64,000 nt of DNA from Lagopus muta (Eukaryota > Chordata > Aves > Galliformes > Phasianidae), in contig NC_064436.1 in NCBI RefSeq assembly GCF_023343835.1, positions 71,043,545 through 71,107,544 of the forward strand, in the 5' to 3' direction. Positions 11,901 through 23,900 of this stretch are shown here, one piece after another. A program made the position numbers and the translations under genes. Position 1 is the stretch's first letter; each line of letters starts with the position of its first letter. Below the pieces are notes generated by a model, which was given only the letters and a program-made list of their open reading frames with translations, did no database searches and was not told the origin of the DNA.

Positions 11901-14900
11901 GTGGCCTCGGGCAGAGTGCTTGTGTTGCACTTTCAGTTCTGCATATGCTAAAAGTAGAAGTGCTCGCTTCCCTCTGCAGTCTGTGCACTAATCCTGGTGC
12001 TGTCTTCCTGGCTGTGCAGAAGCAGGACACGGGCTGCTGTGGCTGGGTCATGGCATCTGCTCCCTCTCCTGTTTGTGTAGCTAGGAGAGCAGCCGGGCCT
12101 GCGCTGTGCTTTGGGTGCTGATATCTGCCATACTGGAGCATGTCTGCGTGGAAGTGGGGCTGCTTTTGGCCTCCACAGCATGCGCCTGTGTGCCAAGCCT
12201 GAGCTACCCCAGTGGTCAAGTGGGCAGTGGTGCCATGGGCACAGGGCTCCCACGAGGGGGCTGTGTCAGTGCTGTCTTTGCTCAAGGCAGGGTCTGGAGG
12301 GAGGCCTGCTGGAAGGGCAGGGAGAAATTCCTATTTGAAAGAGTGGTCAGACATTGGGACGGGGAGGTGGTGGGGTCACGTCCCTGGAGGTGTTCAAGAG
12401 CTGCGGAGATGTGGCATTGAGAGACATGGTCAATGGGCACGGTGGAGATGAGTTGGGGTTGAGCTTGATGATCTTAGAGGGCTTTTTTATCCTCTATGGT
12501 TGTGTGATCTGCTTCCTGTCCCATGCACCGGGTTGAGGGCCATGCTAGGGTTTCCGTGCAGCCCCTCCTTCCCAGTCCTGTCTCTTTCTGTCCCTGTCAC
12601 TCTGGGTGGGTATGGTCTGTGGCGCTGGGTGGGAGGGGGCTTGGCTGAGCTGTGCTGGGCTGGGTGGGCCCCTTGCAGAGGGCAGTGGGGCCTGGGGGAA
12701 ATGGGGCAGGGGACAGTGATGGCAAGGTGTCCTTGCAAAGCTGGTGCAGGCAGAAGGGCTGGCACTGATCCTATCTCTCTCATCAGAGGAATGGCTCCAG
12801 AAATGCTACTGTGGCACTCCAGTGTTGTGGAGAGGGCAGCAGGGAGGCGCCAGTCCTGGAGATGGCTGTGAACTCTATCTACTATTCGAGAGATGAAGGT
12901 GGGGTCTACTGCTGCCCTTGGTGGGCTCCTACAGGCAGTGCTGAGAGCAGGGGTGGGATATCTTTGCCTCCCCTGAGCACTCCTCTTCCTGCAGTGAATG
13001 CCTTCTGGGTGACGGTGCAGCGGACTGAGGCTGCGGAGCGGTGTGAGCTGCGCGGTTCCTACGTGCTCAAGGCTGAACGTGACAGCCTCATCCTGAAGGA
13101 CCCACGGACCAGTGAGATCCTCTACGTCTGGCCCTACCGGCTACTCCGGAGATACGGCCGGGACAAGGTGGGTGTGTGGATGGCAGCCAAGGATGCTGCT
13201 CATTTCCCACTGGCTGTCCCTGGCTGCTGTGGCGTTGGTGCTGTGGACTCTGCCAAGTGCTGCGGCTGCTGCAGCCCTCAGTGACCACAGCAGCATCTCT
13301 GGGGCATCTGTGTCCCTTGGTCTGTTCCCAGCTCCTCAGTGGTGTCACTGTAGGAGCGTGAGCTGTGGTGTTCCCACCCCTCTGGAGGCCTACCTGCACA
13401 GCCCTGCTCCACGTAGTCCTTTCCCAGCTCCCACTGAGGCCATCGCAGCCACTGCCCACCCTTGTTCTCTCTCTCTGCACTCCAAACCCATGCTGCTCGG
13501 GAGGAGCTCGGCACTCTGATGGCTCCCAGCATGTGGTCATTCCTCTTGGGGGCAGTACTTGGAGCAGGATGGGCTGTTTGAGACACCTGTTCTGCTCTGG
13601 ATATGTTCACCTTTTGGGGCACACAGCTGTGAGCCTGACTGACCTGTGTGGGCCTGTGCTTCCCCAATGTCCTGCAGCAGCGGGTTCCCCATCTATCCTG
13701 CTGCTACACAGACTGCAAGCTGTACCTGCTATGCTGGGGAGGAAGAAAGTGGCCTCCCTGGGGCTGTTTACAGAAGTGATGCCATCAGCTGCAGCTTGCC
13801 AGCAGCATGTTCTGTGGCACTTCACCAAAACAGAAGCAGAAACTAAGCTGTTCTCAGGATGGCAGTGCCTGAGGCAGCAGTGCTGAGTCACTGCAGGAGC
13901 AGGTGGCTGCACTCCCGGGTCCCCTGGTGGGGATGAGTTGGCTGTGCTTTTGCTTAGCATGGCTGACCCACAGAAACAAGTCTGTCCTCAAAGGCTCTTA
14001 CAGGAATCACAGACAGTTGCTACATGCCAGACAACACCAGAAAGACTTTTGGTCTCTCCTGGGTTCAGAGGTTTGAGAAGGGTCTGTGCATTTGCCAATG
14101 GGAAGTTATGCACGAATGTGCTCAGCCTGAGAAGTACAGCCTTGGTCAAGGCTTCTCTTTACTGTTAATGACATAAAGTACTTCAATGCTTGCAAGACAT
14201 GCTTTGCTTGCTGTTGGTAACCAAACTGCTGTTTCTGGCCTTTCTCCCATGGAAAGTTGCACTCCTCTCTTGGATTCCTTATCTTCTTGCTTCCCTTCTG
14301 CCTGACTGATGCTGACTTAGCCTAGATACCCACAGCATTTTCTCCTGCTGAACTGTTTCCTTCTTGCCCTACTCAGTTCCCAGTGTGTGCTGTGGTACCA
14401 GTTGTTGAACCTGCTGACAGAGCTCAGGGAAGAGGACAGCCTTCAGCAGGGCCTGCAGCTGTGTCCTTGGGTGACTGCAGCACTGTCCCCTCAGCTGTGT
14501 GCCCCATTTCACAGCTGTTCCAGTTCTGCTGGGTGCTGTGCAGCCACTGAGCGAAGCACAACCTCAGTGCTCACAGCAGGGTGCTCAGTTGTGCTGTGCG
14601 CAGCCCGACGCTGCAGCCACGTGTGCATCAGGGGGGCACGGCCTGCATGGCTCTGGGTGTTGCTGAGCAGAACATGACTGCTGGCTTCTCTTGCAGGTAA
14701 TGTTCTCCTTTGAAGCTGGCAGGCGCTGTGATTCTGGACCAGGGAACTTCACCTTCGAGACCAAGCAGGGCAATGAGATCTTCCGCTTGGTGGAAGCCTC
14801 CATCCGGGAACAGAAAGCTCAGGTGGAGGAGAACCAGCAGAGCTGTGACTCGTTGGAATCTGACAGCGCCAGTGTGGTGCTGCTCCGCCAGGCCTTGGCT

Positions 14901-15758
14901 GATGCACTGAGCCTGGAGCAGCCCACGGAAGGAGATGACGCTGCAGCAGCCAAGGCAGGCCTGGCACCCCGGCCTTCTGCTGCAGCAGAGGAGAGAGATG
15001 CGATATCACTGCTGAAGACCCGGATGCTGCCAGAGCCACCCGTGGTGCAGGCCAAGCCCCCGCTCACCAGCACCCCTCCACGCTCCCCTCTGCCCAAGGC
15101 ACCGCGGGCCGTCCTGCCAGACAAGGATCCCTCCAGCCTCTACTCAGAGCCTCTGGACTCCGTGAAGAGCTTCCGACCCAGGCCGGACCCACTGTACGCA
15201 GACCCCATTGACAGCAAGGCCGCGGGGACTGCGGAGGGGGCGAATCTCCGGGTGCTGTTCCCGGGTTCCTGTGAGCAGCTGCGTGCCGAGGGCTGCGGCC
15301 TGCCGCGGAAGGAGCACATCTACGACGAGCCCGAGGGCTGCGCACCCCGCATGCTGCCCGCCGCCGCCGGCATCTACGACGAGGCACGGCCCATAGGCGA
15401 GGCCTGGCGCACGCAGGGCCACGATGGCAAGAGCGGCTACGAGTTCCCCTACAGCCCCAGTACTGATGACTATTCAGTTCCTGCCTTCAAGACCAAGGGC
15501 CCCAAGCCAGTGCCTGCTCCCAAGCCCCCGGCAACGTTCATCTCCAAATGTGCTGAAAGAAGTGAGGACCCTGGCAAGCGGCGAGGGAATCTTGCTCCTG
15601 AGAAGGCGGCCGTCAAACCTGGCCTGAACAGCAGCAACAACAACAACACGGAGGTGCTGTACTGCCGGGTGATGAAGCCCCAGCTTGGGCAGAGGAAGGA
15701 GCAGAGTGTGGATGAGTGTAGCTTGTCTCCTGTCTATGAGGACCTAGGAGAGATATAA
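8953..15758 (+). CDS. DOK1: Docking protein 1 (DOK1), complete
   Basis: Membrane-recruited adaptor that is phosphorylated by receptor and Src-family tyrosine kinases, binds RasGAP and NCK, and damps Ras/MAPK signalling. Exons 8953-9015, 9234-9533, 12787-12898, 12995-13167 and 14697-15758 join in phase and give 569 aa (human about 481). The PH domain is roughly residues 5-119 (starts EGPMFVQHSNKFGAK). The IRS-type PTB domain is about 159-265, with FWVTVQRTEAAERC, RLLRRYGRDKVMFSFEAG and FTFETKQGNEIF almost as in human DOK1. The tail carries SH2-binding tyrosines: LYSEP, LYADP, IYDEP, IYDEA, YEFPYSP, DDYSVP, LYCRV and VYEDL. The start is supported by a CpG island and match to the DOK1 N-terminus. 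Introns are small except intron 2 (3.25 kb), which holds two CR1 pieces. M1AP lies tail to tail downstream, as in human. Confidence 0.97.
10740..11430 (+). mobile_element. CR1 LINE fragment in DOK1 intron 2
   Basis: Plus-oriented CR1: the reverse-transcriptase 3' part (LEQAQRRATEIIRGLEHL, then FSLEKRRFRADQI) and the CR1 3' untranslated end (gggactacaggatcttaaag, cacttccaaccc). It is about 700 bp and has lost its frame. Confidence 0.9.
12300..12515 (+). mobile_element. CR1 LINE 3' tail in DOK1 intron 2
   Basis: Typical CR1 3' end (gtggtggggtcacgtccctg, gatgatcttagaggg, ending ctatggttgtgtgat), plus orientation. It stops about 270 bp before DOK1 exon 3. Confidence 0.85.
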
Positions 15759-16169
15759 CTCTGTTCTGCTCTGCATCTGCCTGGGGGGCTTTGAGGCCCA
15801 AACTCAACAAGGAGTGGCACAGGCGGCTGTGTTCCATGGCCTGGCACAGGGCTGGGGGCTGTGTGGGACGGGGCAGAGCCCCTCCCGCTCGTCAGCTCTG
15901 AGGGGCTTTGTCTCCTTGGGGCTGTCCCACACTCCCAGGCTCAGAGTGCACTGGTGCTGGTGCTGCTTGGCTCCAGAGCCAGCCTCGCTGACACCTGGTG
16001 GGGCAGGAGGGTGAGCTCTGCACTGTGCCTGCTGCTTTGACTCCAGAGGCTCTGGCTGTGCTATGCCTTCCTCTCTAGGCCAGCCATGGGACTAAGAGGC
16101 TCACTGCAGTGCCTGGGGGGCTGCTTGCCATCAGTCTCCAAAAGTATTTTTATACCAAATTATTTTGAT

Positions 16170-16175
16170 ATTAAA
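16170..16175 (+). terminator. DOK1: DOK1 polyadenylation signal ATTAAA
   Basis: ATTAAA lies in an AT-rich patch about 410 bp after the DOK1 stop, followed by a TG-rich stretch (gaagtgtttgcatgtggc) that fits a downstream element. Confidence 0.6.
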
Positions 16176-16486
16176 ATTTGTATGTCTTATGATGAAGTGT
16201 TTGCATGTGGCATGTTAGGCACGTAGCTGGGGAGATGCTGGTGCAGTGCTGTGGTGTGTGATGCCCTGTGGAGCAGTGCTCGCGCTCACGCTGTCTGTGC
16301 CAAAGCTGCTGAGCTAAGAGCAAACCATAGAGACAGTGGGTGGCAGCTCCAGCAGTGGCTGGGATGCCCTGATGCCAAGGGATTGAGGGATGTGAGAATC
16401 AGCCCCACTGAGGCTCTAGTGTGCTAGTCAGGATGAGACATGGGATGACCTGAAAAAATGCAGGACTCTCTTGGTCAGGGCCAGGC

Positions 16487-17266
16487 TCAAGGTCTGTGCT
16501 GGAGCTCAGTGGCTGTTGATCGGTCACAGGTTCTCTGCTTAACCTGGTGCATTCCTCTGCTGATTTCCCCTTTTATCCTCACGTGCTTGTGGGAGGCTGA
16601 GGATGGCCCAGTCTGAGTCCCGTTGATTTTGATGGTAAATACTGTGATTGTGCTGCTTACAAGGCGAAAGGTTTGGCTATGATTTCTGCGTGCCTTGGGC
16701 AGAAACCTGCACAGGGAAAAAATACGTTGATCTTTTGGTGTTGGTAATGGTTGTGAGAGATTTTGTCTCCTCTGTGTGGGGCTGTGCCAGGCACCTTGGT
16801 GCTGCCTGTCCCTCAGTCTTGTGCTGCTGATGGCTTCTGCAGGTTCACCAGCCTGCTGATGGAGGTGGAAGCAGAAGTCTAATATTCCTGTGCAGAGGAC
16901 TAAGCATGAATTCAGTAGCCCAAGCTCACACCCAGAGAGCCACAAGCTGGTAGCAAGGTGTGCAGGGCTGTGTTCACATTCCCAAACTGGTGAGATGGAA
17001 GCGAGCAGTGGTTTCTGACTGGGTGTGTGATGTCTGGGTTGCAGGAGGAGCTTCTGTAAAAGTGCAGCAACAACTTGAACCAGTTTGTTGTTGTTGTCTT
17101 GTGCTCCATACTCTTTTCTGCTGGGGTTTTGCTGCAGTAAACTGGAGAAACACCTCAGAGGTGTTTTGGGAACCAGAGAGAGGCTGATATTGTTCCTGCC
17201 CAGGACAGGGGTGTGCCTGCTCCCTGTGCACAGCTGGGGTGGGGTGACCCCATGCAGGTGCTTCAA
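16487..17266 (-). other. Unassigned 259-codon open frame
   Basis: An ATG-to-stop frame of 259 codons on the minus strand lies just past the DOK1 poly(A) site. It is Gln/Ser/His-rich with no domain, signal peptide or repeat that I recognise. No splice or promoter evidence is visible. My rough estimate is that a frame this long is uncommon by chance at about 50% GC, but it could be a decayed or accidental frame. I do not assign a function. Confidence 0.2.
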
Positions 17267-19008
17267 GTCCTAGGAATTCTCAGGGAAGAGCTCTGGGCAT
17301 TGCATTGGGGGGCACCTGCCCATAAACCTTCTTTGTGACTGCAGTGTAGGGCTCTAACACTGGAGTGGTGAAGTGCAGCCTCCAAGGAGCTGAGCTTTGG
17401 GCTCCACCTTGCACACTGTGGTGGGTACTCGCACATCTGCATCACTGCAGTTGCTGTGTCTGAGGATACTGAGTGTGTCTGACCCAGCTTTCACTGTAAA
17501 GAATGCCAGAGAAGAGGGAAAGTGCTCCAGTATCTGTGCTAGATTCAGTGCTCTCCCTGCAGCCCTGCACTCCTCCTGGATGGGATGTTTGCTCTTCTTG
17601 CTTCAACAGTGACATCTTCTCTCCATTAACTGGCCTGAAACTAAAAGGTAGGCGCACAAGGCAACATTTGTCTTCTGCATTTGTCCTGCTTTGCCACATG
17701 TCAACAGTGCGTGCAGCACAGAAAGCTCTTGCAGATGTGGAGAGCAATCCTTTTTCTGGCTCACTGTTGTAGATCAGGCTTGCCATCTCCCTCAGGCTGC
17801 TGCTCTGCACTCCAACTTTTCTCCTTTCTGAAAGCAGGTTAGGGTGCCATAAGTGCTTTGAGAAAGCATAAGAAATAAGGCAAATAAAGAGTGAGCTTTT
17901 GGCTGGTCATCCTGTAGCCAAAGTTGCAGTGAATTCTAGGAGCAGATGACCTTGCTGAATTTTGGTCTGGATTAGGTTTATTCGGTCTGCTTTCTTTTGT
18001 TTCCTGTTATTTCCACGTGTTGAACAGTGAAGCAGCTGGGTGAGGCTCACAGATAGCCCTGGCACATCACAGTCACTGTGTCATGACTGAATGCAGTCTG
18101 CTTACTTGGGGAACAGCATCCTGCATCTTCTGCCTTGTCTGTGTGCTCGGAGGATGGCTGCGTGGTGCACAGAATGTCATTTGGATATCAGGCTTCCTTG
18201 TATGTGGGCAGCCTATGAGCCTTCCTGTTCTGTTTGCTAAAAGCCCAAACTCCAGCTGAGAAATGTTACTGAGTACAGCAGGTCTAGCAGCCACGGCTGA
18301 GATGAAGCAGCATTCGTGGTCTCTGTAGGCCAGTTGGCAGTTTTTATCAGGAGAAAAATACTTGGGAACTGCCAAAGCCCAGCCACATTCTTCCCCTTTG
18401 TACCACCTTTTTCTGTTTCTCGTTCTGGAAAACGTCCTTTTATAACCACTTCCTCCTCCCATATGGGGTCCTAGCATGGTGCAGGTGTGAGACAGCTGTT
18501 CTGCCATTAGGGAGAGCACTCAAAAACACACTGGCTGTGGGGTTATTGCCCTGCTTCACACTGGTGACCAGGCAGAAGGCTTCAGAAGGAACCCCCAGAC
18601 GCTCCCAGAGCTGTGATTTCTTTCCCCTTTTCCCTCTTTGTGAGTTTCTCCTTTGTCAGCCTCCTTTCGTTCACAGCAAACCATCAGCTGCTGTTGATGT
18701 ACCCTTTCCTACTGATAGAATTACCCGAGTAATTTCTAAATGAGTCATCAGATCAGATAAGGAGGGAGGGGATTGTTTTATCTGCTTGGTTTTTCATATT
18801 ATCAGGTTAGCATGCTGGAGGTGAAACCACTTTTGTGTGCATTACTGCCATTTGTTTCTGGCCACTTCTCATTTCCTCACCCTCTGAGCTTGTTTGTTAA
18901 GGACTGGTGAGGACTGGCCATCTGCATGCACGCACACCCCAGGAAATGCATCTCCCTGTGCTGCTAGGGATGTCTACCCTTCCCTCCAGGTACTGCCCCG
19001 AGCAGCTG

Positions 19009-19061
19009 CCTGCATACTGCCACCTGCCCAGGCATGGGGAGCTGCCAGGGCATGGGAAGCT
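19009..19061. repeat. 53-bp direct repeat, copy 1
   Basis: Identical to 20388-20440. It begins cctgcatactgccacc and ends gggcatgggaagct. It is unlike CR1. This copy lies beyond the M1AP poly(A) signal. Confidence 0.9.
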
Positions 19062-19627
19062 CAGATGCACGCAGCAGAAACCAGCAGCAAAGGCACAGAG
19101 CAAGATGGGGAGTGGTGTGTCTGGGCTTTGTGCCGTGCTTGAGTCAGGCTGTGTGCAGTTGTTGATGGCACAGCTCCCACACGGACACAGAAAGCAGCGT
19201 CTGGTTCATCTCAGTCTCAGCAGCAACTGTGTGGTGCCCTTCCTTGGCCTCAATGCTTGGAGGGGTCCTGGTGCTCTCATCTACAGCACGCATTGTACTG
19301 TAGGGATTCAGGTATCAGATGAGAACACGACTACTAGAGGTAAATAGGGTCTTGGCACCTTTTCTTCCATTGGGTGCTTTACCATCTCAGTGCACATCTC
19401 ATGAGTGGGTGGAAAATAGGTAGCAATCAGAGCCTGCTCGTGAGCTGTGATCCTGGAACAAACAGCTGGCTCTGTCCTGCCGCTGCAGTCCTTGAGGAAG
19501 CACGGTGCTGCACTGCGCCCTTGGTCAACAGCAGCTGTTTCTCAGGAAACAGAGGTCAGTGCTACGATTGCCACACACTGTAAGCACTGTAGACCACAAG
19601 CAGTAAGGTAACATTTAGCAAGAGGAC

Positions 19628-19633
19628 TTTATT
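19628..19633 (-). terminator. M1AP: M1AP polyadenylation signal AATAAA
   Basis: TTTATT on the plus strand is AATAAA on the minus strand, about 1.28 kb after the M1AP stop. It is the first strong signal found and would give a 3' UTR of about 1.3 kb. The assignment is inferred from position. Confidence 0.45.
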
Positions 19634-20387
19634 TTGAAACAGAACGTTAGAACAAACTACGTGGAACACAAATCCCTGTTTGTGAGCAGTATCCAGGAAG
19701 CCCAGTGATGCTGCCCCACATTGGTTAAGTTGCACTGTCCTCAGCTCCTGCTCTGGCAGGGGCAGCTGTCCTATGGATGCACTGAAAAACTGGGGCTCAC
19801 TCAGCTCTCTGGAAAGCTGCGGGCTAACTCCCTGTATCTGCTAAGCCTTGCCAAGATGTATGGCCACGCCAGCTTGCAGAACAGTCTCTTTTGTGCAGAT
19901 GGGCCATAAGATGGTGTGCTTCAAGCAACAACTGGCAGTGAGAAAGGTACTGTTCTGAGGTGCAGCTGCAGTGGGTTACTGCACTGTGCAGGAGTCGGCC
20001 AGGACACGGCTGCTAGCCTGGCACTTGCTGCAAACTATCCATGAGCTCAGGAGAGGGACACAGAAACCACTGTGGAAGTCGGCAAATCAGCATTGGAACA
20101 GATAGTGCTGCTGTGGGAGACAGCATTCCCCAAAAGCCCTGTTTTATGCTATTCAGAACACTCCTTGGAACCTTCTGCAGGATGAGGGTGGCTTGACGTT
20201 GACGTTGCTGTACAGCCCAACTTCCCCACCACGCTACCTTGCAGTTTTTCTGCATTCACTGACGGCAATCTGTGGTTTGTGGGCTGCACTTGTCTATTCT
20301 AGAGAACGTAATTTGAGGCTTGTTGGTGATGTGTGCTGAAATATCAGGTATTGTAGGGAACAGCTGAACAGCAAGAGGCCAAGAAAC

Positions 20388-20440
20388 CCTGCATACTGCC
20401 ACCTGCCCAGGCATGGGGAGCTGCCAGGGCATGGGAAGCT
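20388..20440. repeat. 53-bp direct repeat, copy 2
   Basis: Exact second copy of 19009-19061, 1379 bp away, inside the M1AP 3' UTR. Flanks do not match, so only this short block was duplicated or converted. Confidence 0.9.
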
Positions 20441-20908
20441 TCACCAGGGAATGGTGAAGCAAGCTTCCTGCCAACTGATTTAGTGACAAACAAAACCATA
20501 AAACGAGGAGCAACAAACAATGGGAAGCACCCATCTGACCTCAGCCAGGCTTCAGTGTCTTGCCTGTCTGCTTCTGGCTCAGAAGCCAAACCATTAACTG
20601 CTTGAGACAGGTGTTAGCAGTGCCATGGGGTATCTTCAGTGCAGGATCTTGTCATCCTCTTTGGGAAGGAAGGAGAGTGCACAGGAATCTCTCCTCACTC
20701 CTGCTGGTCTGAACAGTTGGGCAGGAGAAGGAGCCATCAGCAGGGGTGCCACTGTGGCTTTGGCTCTGCTCTGATGCTGCAATGCAGGGATGAAATATTA
20801 ATGTACCTTGTGGAAGGAGGGGTCAGCTTGTCCAACACTTGGCTGCATGCTGCCTCAGTGTGTTTGCCAGCTGTTCAGCACGCATCTTTTCAACAGCACA
20901 AGCTCTAC

Positions 20909-23900
20909 TCACCTCGCTGCTTCTGCAGCTGTAAGTGAATGCTGCCCCTGCCATCTGTGGCCTCCCTGTCCCATCAGGGCAGCGGGGAGCTGCCCTCTTC
21001 CCTTCTGCAGGAAGCAGATCGGGAGCACAAGATGGAGGCTGTCTGTGGTGGTCAGAGACAAAAGCCGTACCTGCTTTGGCTGATGCCGCTCTGGTCGCTG
21101 CTCCCTGGGCTGGGGCTGCTGCCTGTGCAGCGGTCTGTACAGCATACTTTTCAGGTATTTATAGAGGTTGCTTTTCAGGTGTAAGGGATTATAAGTAACT
21201 TCCACTTCTAAGCTGTTCAGGGCACTCTGCTTGGACAGAAAAAAGGCAATTAGATGTGCCAAGTGGAGGACTTATTATTAGTGGCTGTCTTTTTTTTTCT
21301 GGGGGAGCATCTTTTGCAGGGATGGCTTTGTTGTTTGGAGGAAAATCGTAGAATATATTGCCTGCTGAAAAGAATGTTTGGAGTGCTACATCATATTCCA
21401 CCTGTCAGTGGACATTTTCACAGCTGTTCTCTCCTCTGTTCACCTGCTAAGACCTATAGCAAGAGCCCTGCCCTTCCTGACATCACCTGAAGCAGAGCCA
21501 GAAAACTCAGAAGAACATGTGGATGCACAGCATGAATTGCAGAGATTTGAATCTATCAGAAGAAACAGAGATACCTTATGTGTTGATTTATCTTGTGTAC
21601 AAAGGACCTACTGTAGTAAGGGACATAAATACATCTTCAGTAGCATTTGCATGTTCTGTGCAAGCAGGCTGACTATAAGCCTGATTCCCTGCTTCTATAG
21701 CTGGCATTTCTGCCACAGGTTTTTGTGTAGGGTCATCGATGACTTACCTCTATAGCTCCCTGTACTCTCTCAGGATGCTCAGCAGAGAGGGCTGGGAAGG
21801 CTGATGGCATCAAGAGCTCTCTGACAGCCACTGGTTTGACAAGCAGAGTGGCAGAGTCAGAAGGGACAATGATGTAGTAGGAATGCACCACAATGTTCCA
21901 GCTTGGACAAGTGTTCTGTGGCTCATGTTTGGCCAAAAGCATCCACTTCCTTTTCTAAACAGCAAAAGCCAAAACCAACATGTAAAATGGGTAACAGCTG
22001 CTTCCTTCAGCACGTTCACTGTGAATCACTGCTACTACACAGCCACTGCATGGTGGCAGAGGAAAACCCAACTTTCTTCAATGAATGCAAGACAATTCTT
22101 AAGAAAACATCCACGTTTAATTTAAGACTTGTCAGTAATGGGAAGTCCTCCACATCTCAGAGCAGTTAAAAATACAGTTAAAAATACTTGCCCAACTCCA
22201 GCCCTGATTTTGCACTTTCTAGCCCCATTTCTGATAGGTGAGAGTGCCTGTTTGATGTGTTGCAGGTTCTTTGCCATAGTCATGGTGACTGGAAGGACTT
22301 ACAGGCCCAACCCTGGCACATGAGAAGAAGCCATATATTTTGAACATATTTTCAGGCACAGGCTTGAAAGACCTTACTGGGTGCACACCAACAATTCCTT
22401 TCTGTGCCAATCCCTCCCCACGAGACTGCGATTTTTACACTCACCAAAAGACTGTGACATAGAGCATGGAAGCTGTGCTGGTTTAGCTCCAGTTCGTCCC
22501 AGTCCAGCTGCCAGCAGCTCGTGGGCTTGATGATGAAAGGCAGTCCGTACAGAACAGACTCACAGACCCCTTCAGACTTCAGAGCTCTATAAACAAACAG
22601 GTCGTCTTAAGCACAGCCAGTGTGAAACTGCCAAGACTCCGCAGGGGGGAGATGAGCTCAAGCAGCCGTGGTTGTAACAGCTGCAATCCTGCTACAAACA
22701 ACATCTGTAGCCACAATGAAGCCCAACTGAAGTAGAGAAAAGTCCAATTGCAGTGGAAAGCCTGCAGGGCTTTGTTGCTGATGGACACTGAGTTTGGCAC
22801 CCTCCAGCATGCTGCCAGGTCCCACTGTATGTCTTTGGTCAGGAGTATGCCCTGCAGCATATTCAGTCTTCACACATTTTGAATACAAAGCAGACTAGTA
22901 ATTTGGCCTCTTGGGCAATAGATCACCCTGGCAGTTACATCTCTCCCTAAATGATTTTAGCATATTATGGTTTTCCTTCCCTTCAAATGCTCCTGCACAC
23001 AGCTAGCGTCCCACTTTAAGGTCCCTTCCGACCCCAGCTATTCTGTGACTCTGTGATTCACAATTACTAAGACCCTTCTAACACTGATGAGCTGAGAATC
23101 ATTTCAGGAACAACCATACAGGAAGAAGTTCAAAAATCACACCACATTTTTACTAAAAACAAATCTTCCTGTTATTTTCTGTGCCTACCAGCAGAGCCTG
23201 CTGATGGGAAGACAAATTCTTATCTGAAGTCCCGCAGAACTGTGAAGCTTTCACTGCTTTTTTGCCTAATAGTCAAGTAAAGAGATCAAGCTCTAGCAGC
23301 CAGTTAATTGCTGCAGCCTCATTTAGGTAGTTCTTTCACTACCTAAAGCATATATGGAACAATGGCCACAACCTGAAGGGCTTCACCCTGGAAGGAATCA
23401 ACTGTTGCATGAATAAAGTCTATGCTTTTAAACTCATGAAGAGCTAGCATTATGGTGACATCTTTTTAGACTTTGCACACCTGTCAGCATGTATGGGATG
23501 TGCAAATGCATCCTGCCAAGAGGTACAGCTGCTGGAAATGTTTTAGCCCAGAGTTTTCCTTGCTCTTTGAGTCCCAGGCACTTTATGTTGACATTTCTGA
23601 CCCCTAGTTGAAATTGCACTGAAAGCATGAACACTGTTATACCAGCATTCCAGCTATCGAGCAGAAGATGCAACAGCACTTACTTTACAACCTGCAGTTT
23701 ATACAGCATCGTCGCTGGCCAGGCTGTCATCTGGCAGGGTGAGTTTAAATCAGCTGTTCTCAGGGTGCCATCAGTTGTTCCAGAAAGCAGAGCTGGGTCG
23801 AGCAATCTTTCTTGCAAATCACACTTCAGACACACTGGGAGAGGGAGATGGGTTTAGATTGGTGGAAACAGCATTGTGTAGCACACGACATGCTCAAGCC

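Larger units (their letters stand above)
16196..19620. other. DOK1-M1AP tail-to-tail interval
   Basis: No known gene, RNA or clear transposon was recognised. The interval includes an open minus-strand frame (16487-17266, entered separately) and the first copy of a 53-bp direct repeat (19009-19061). Confidence 0.5.
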
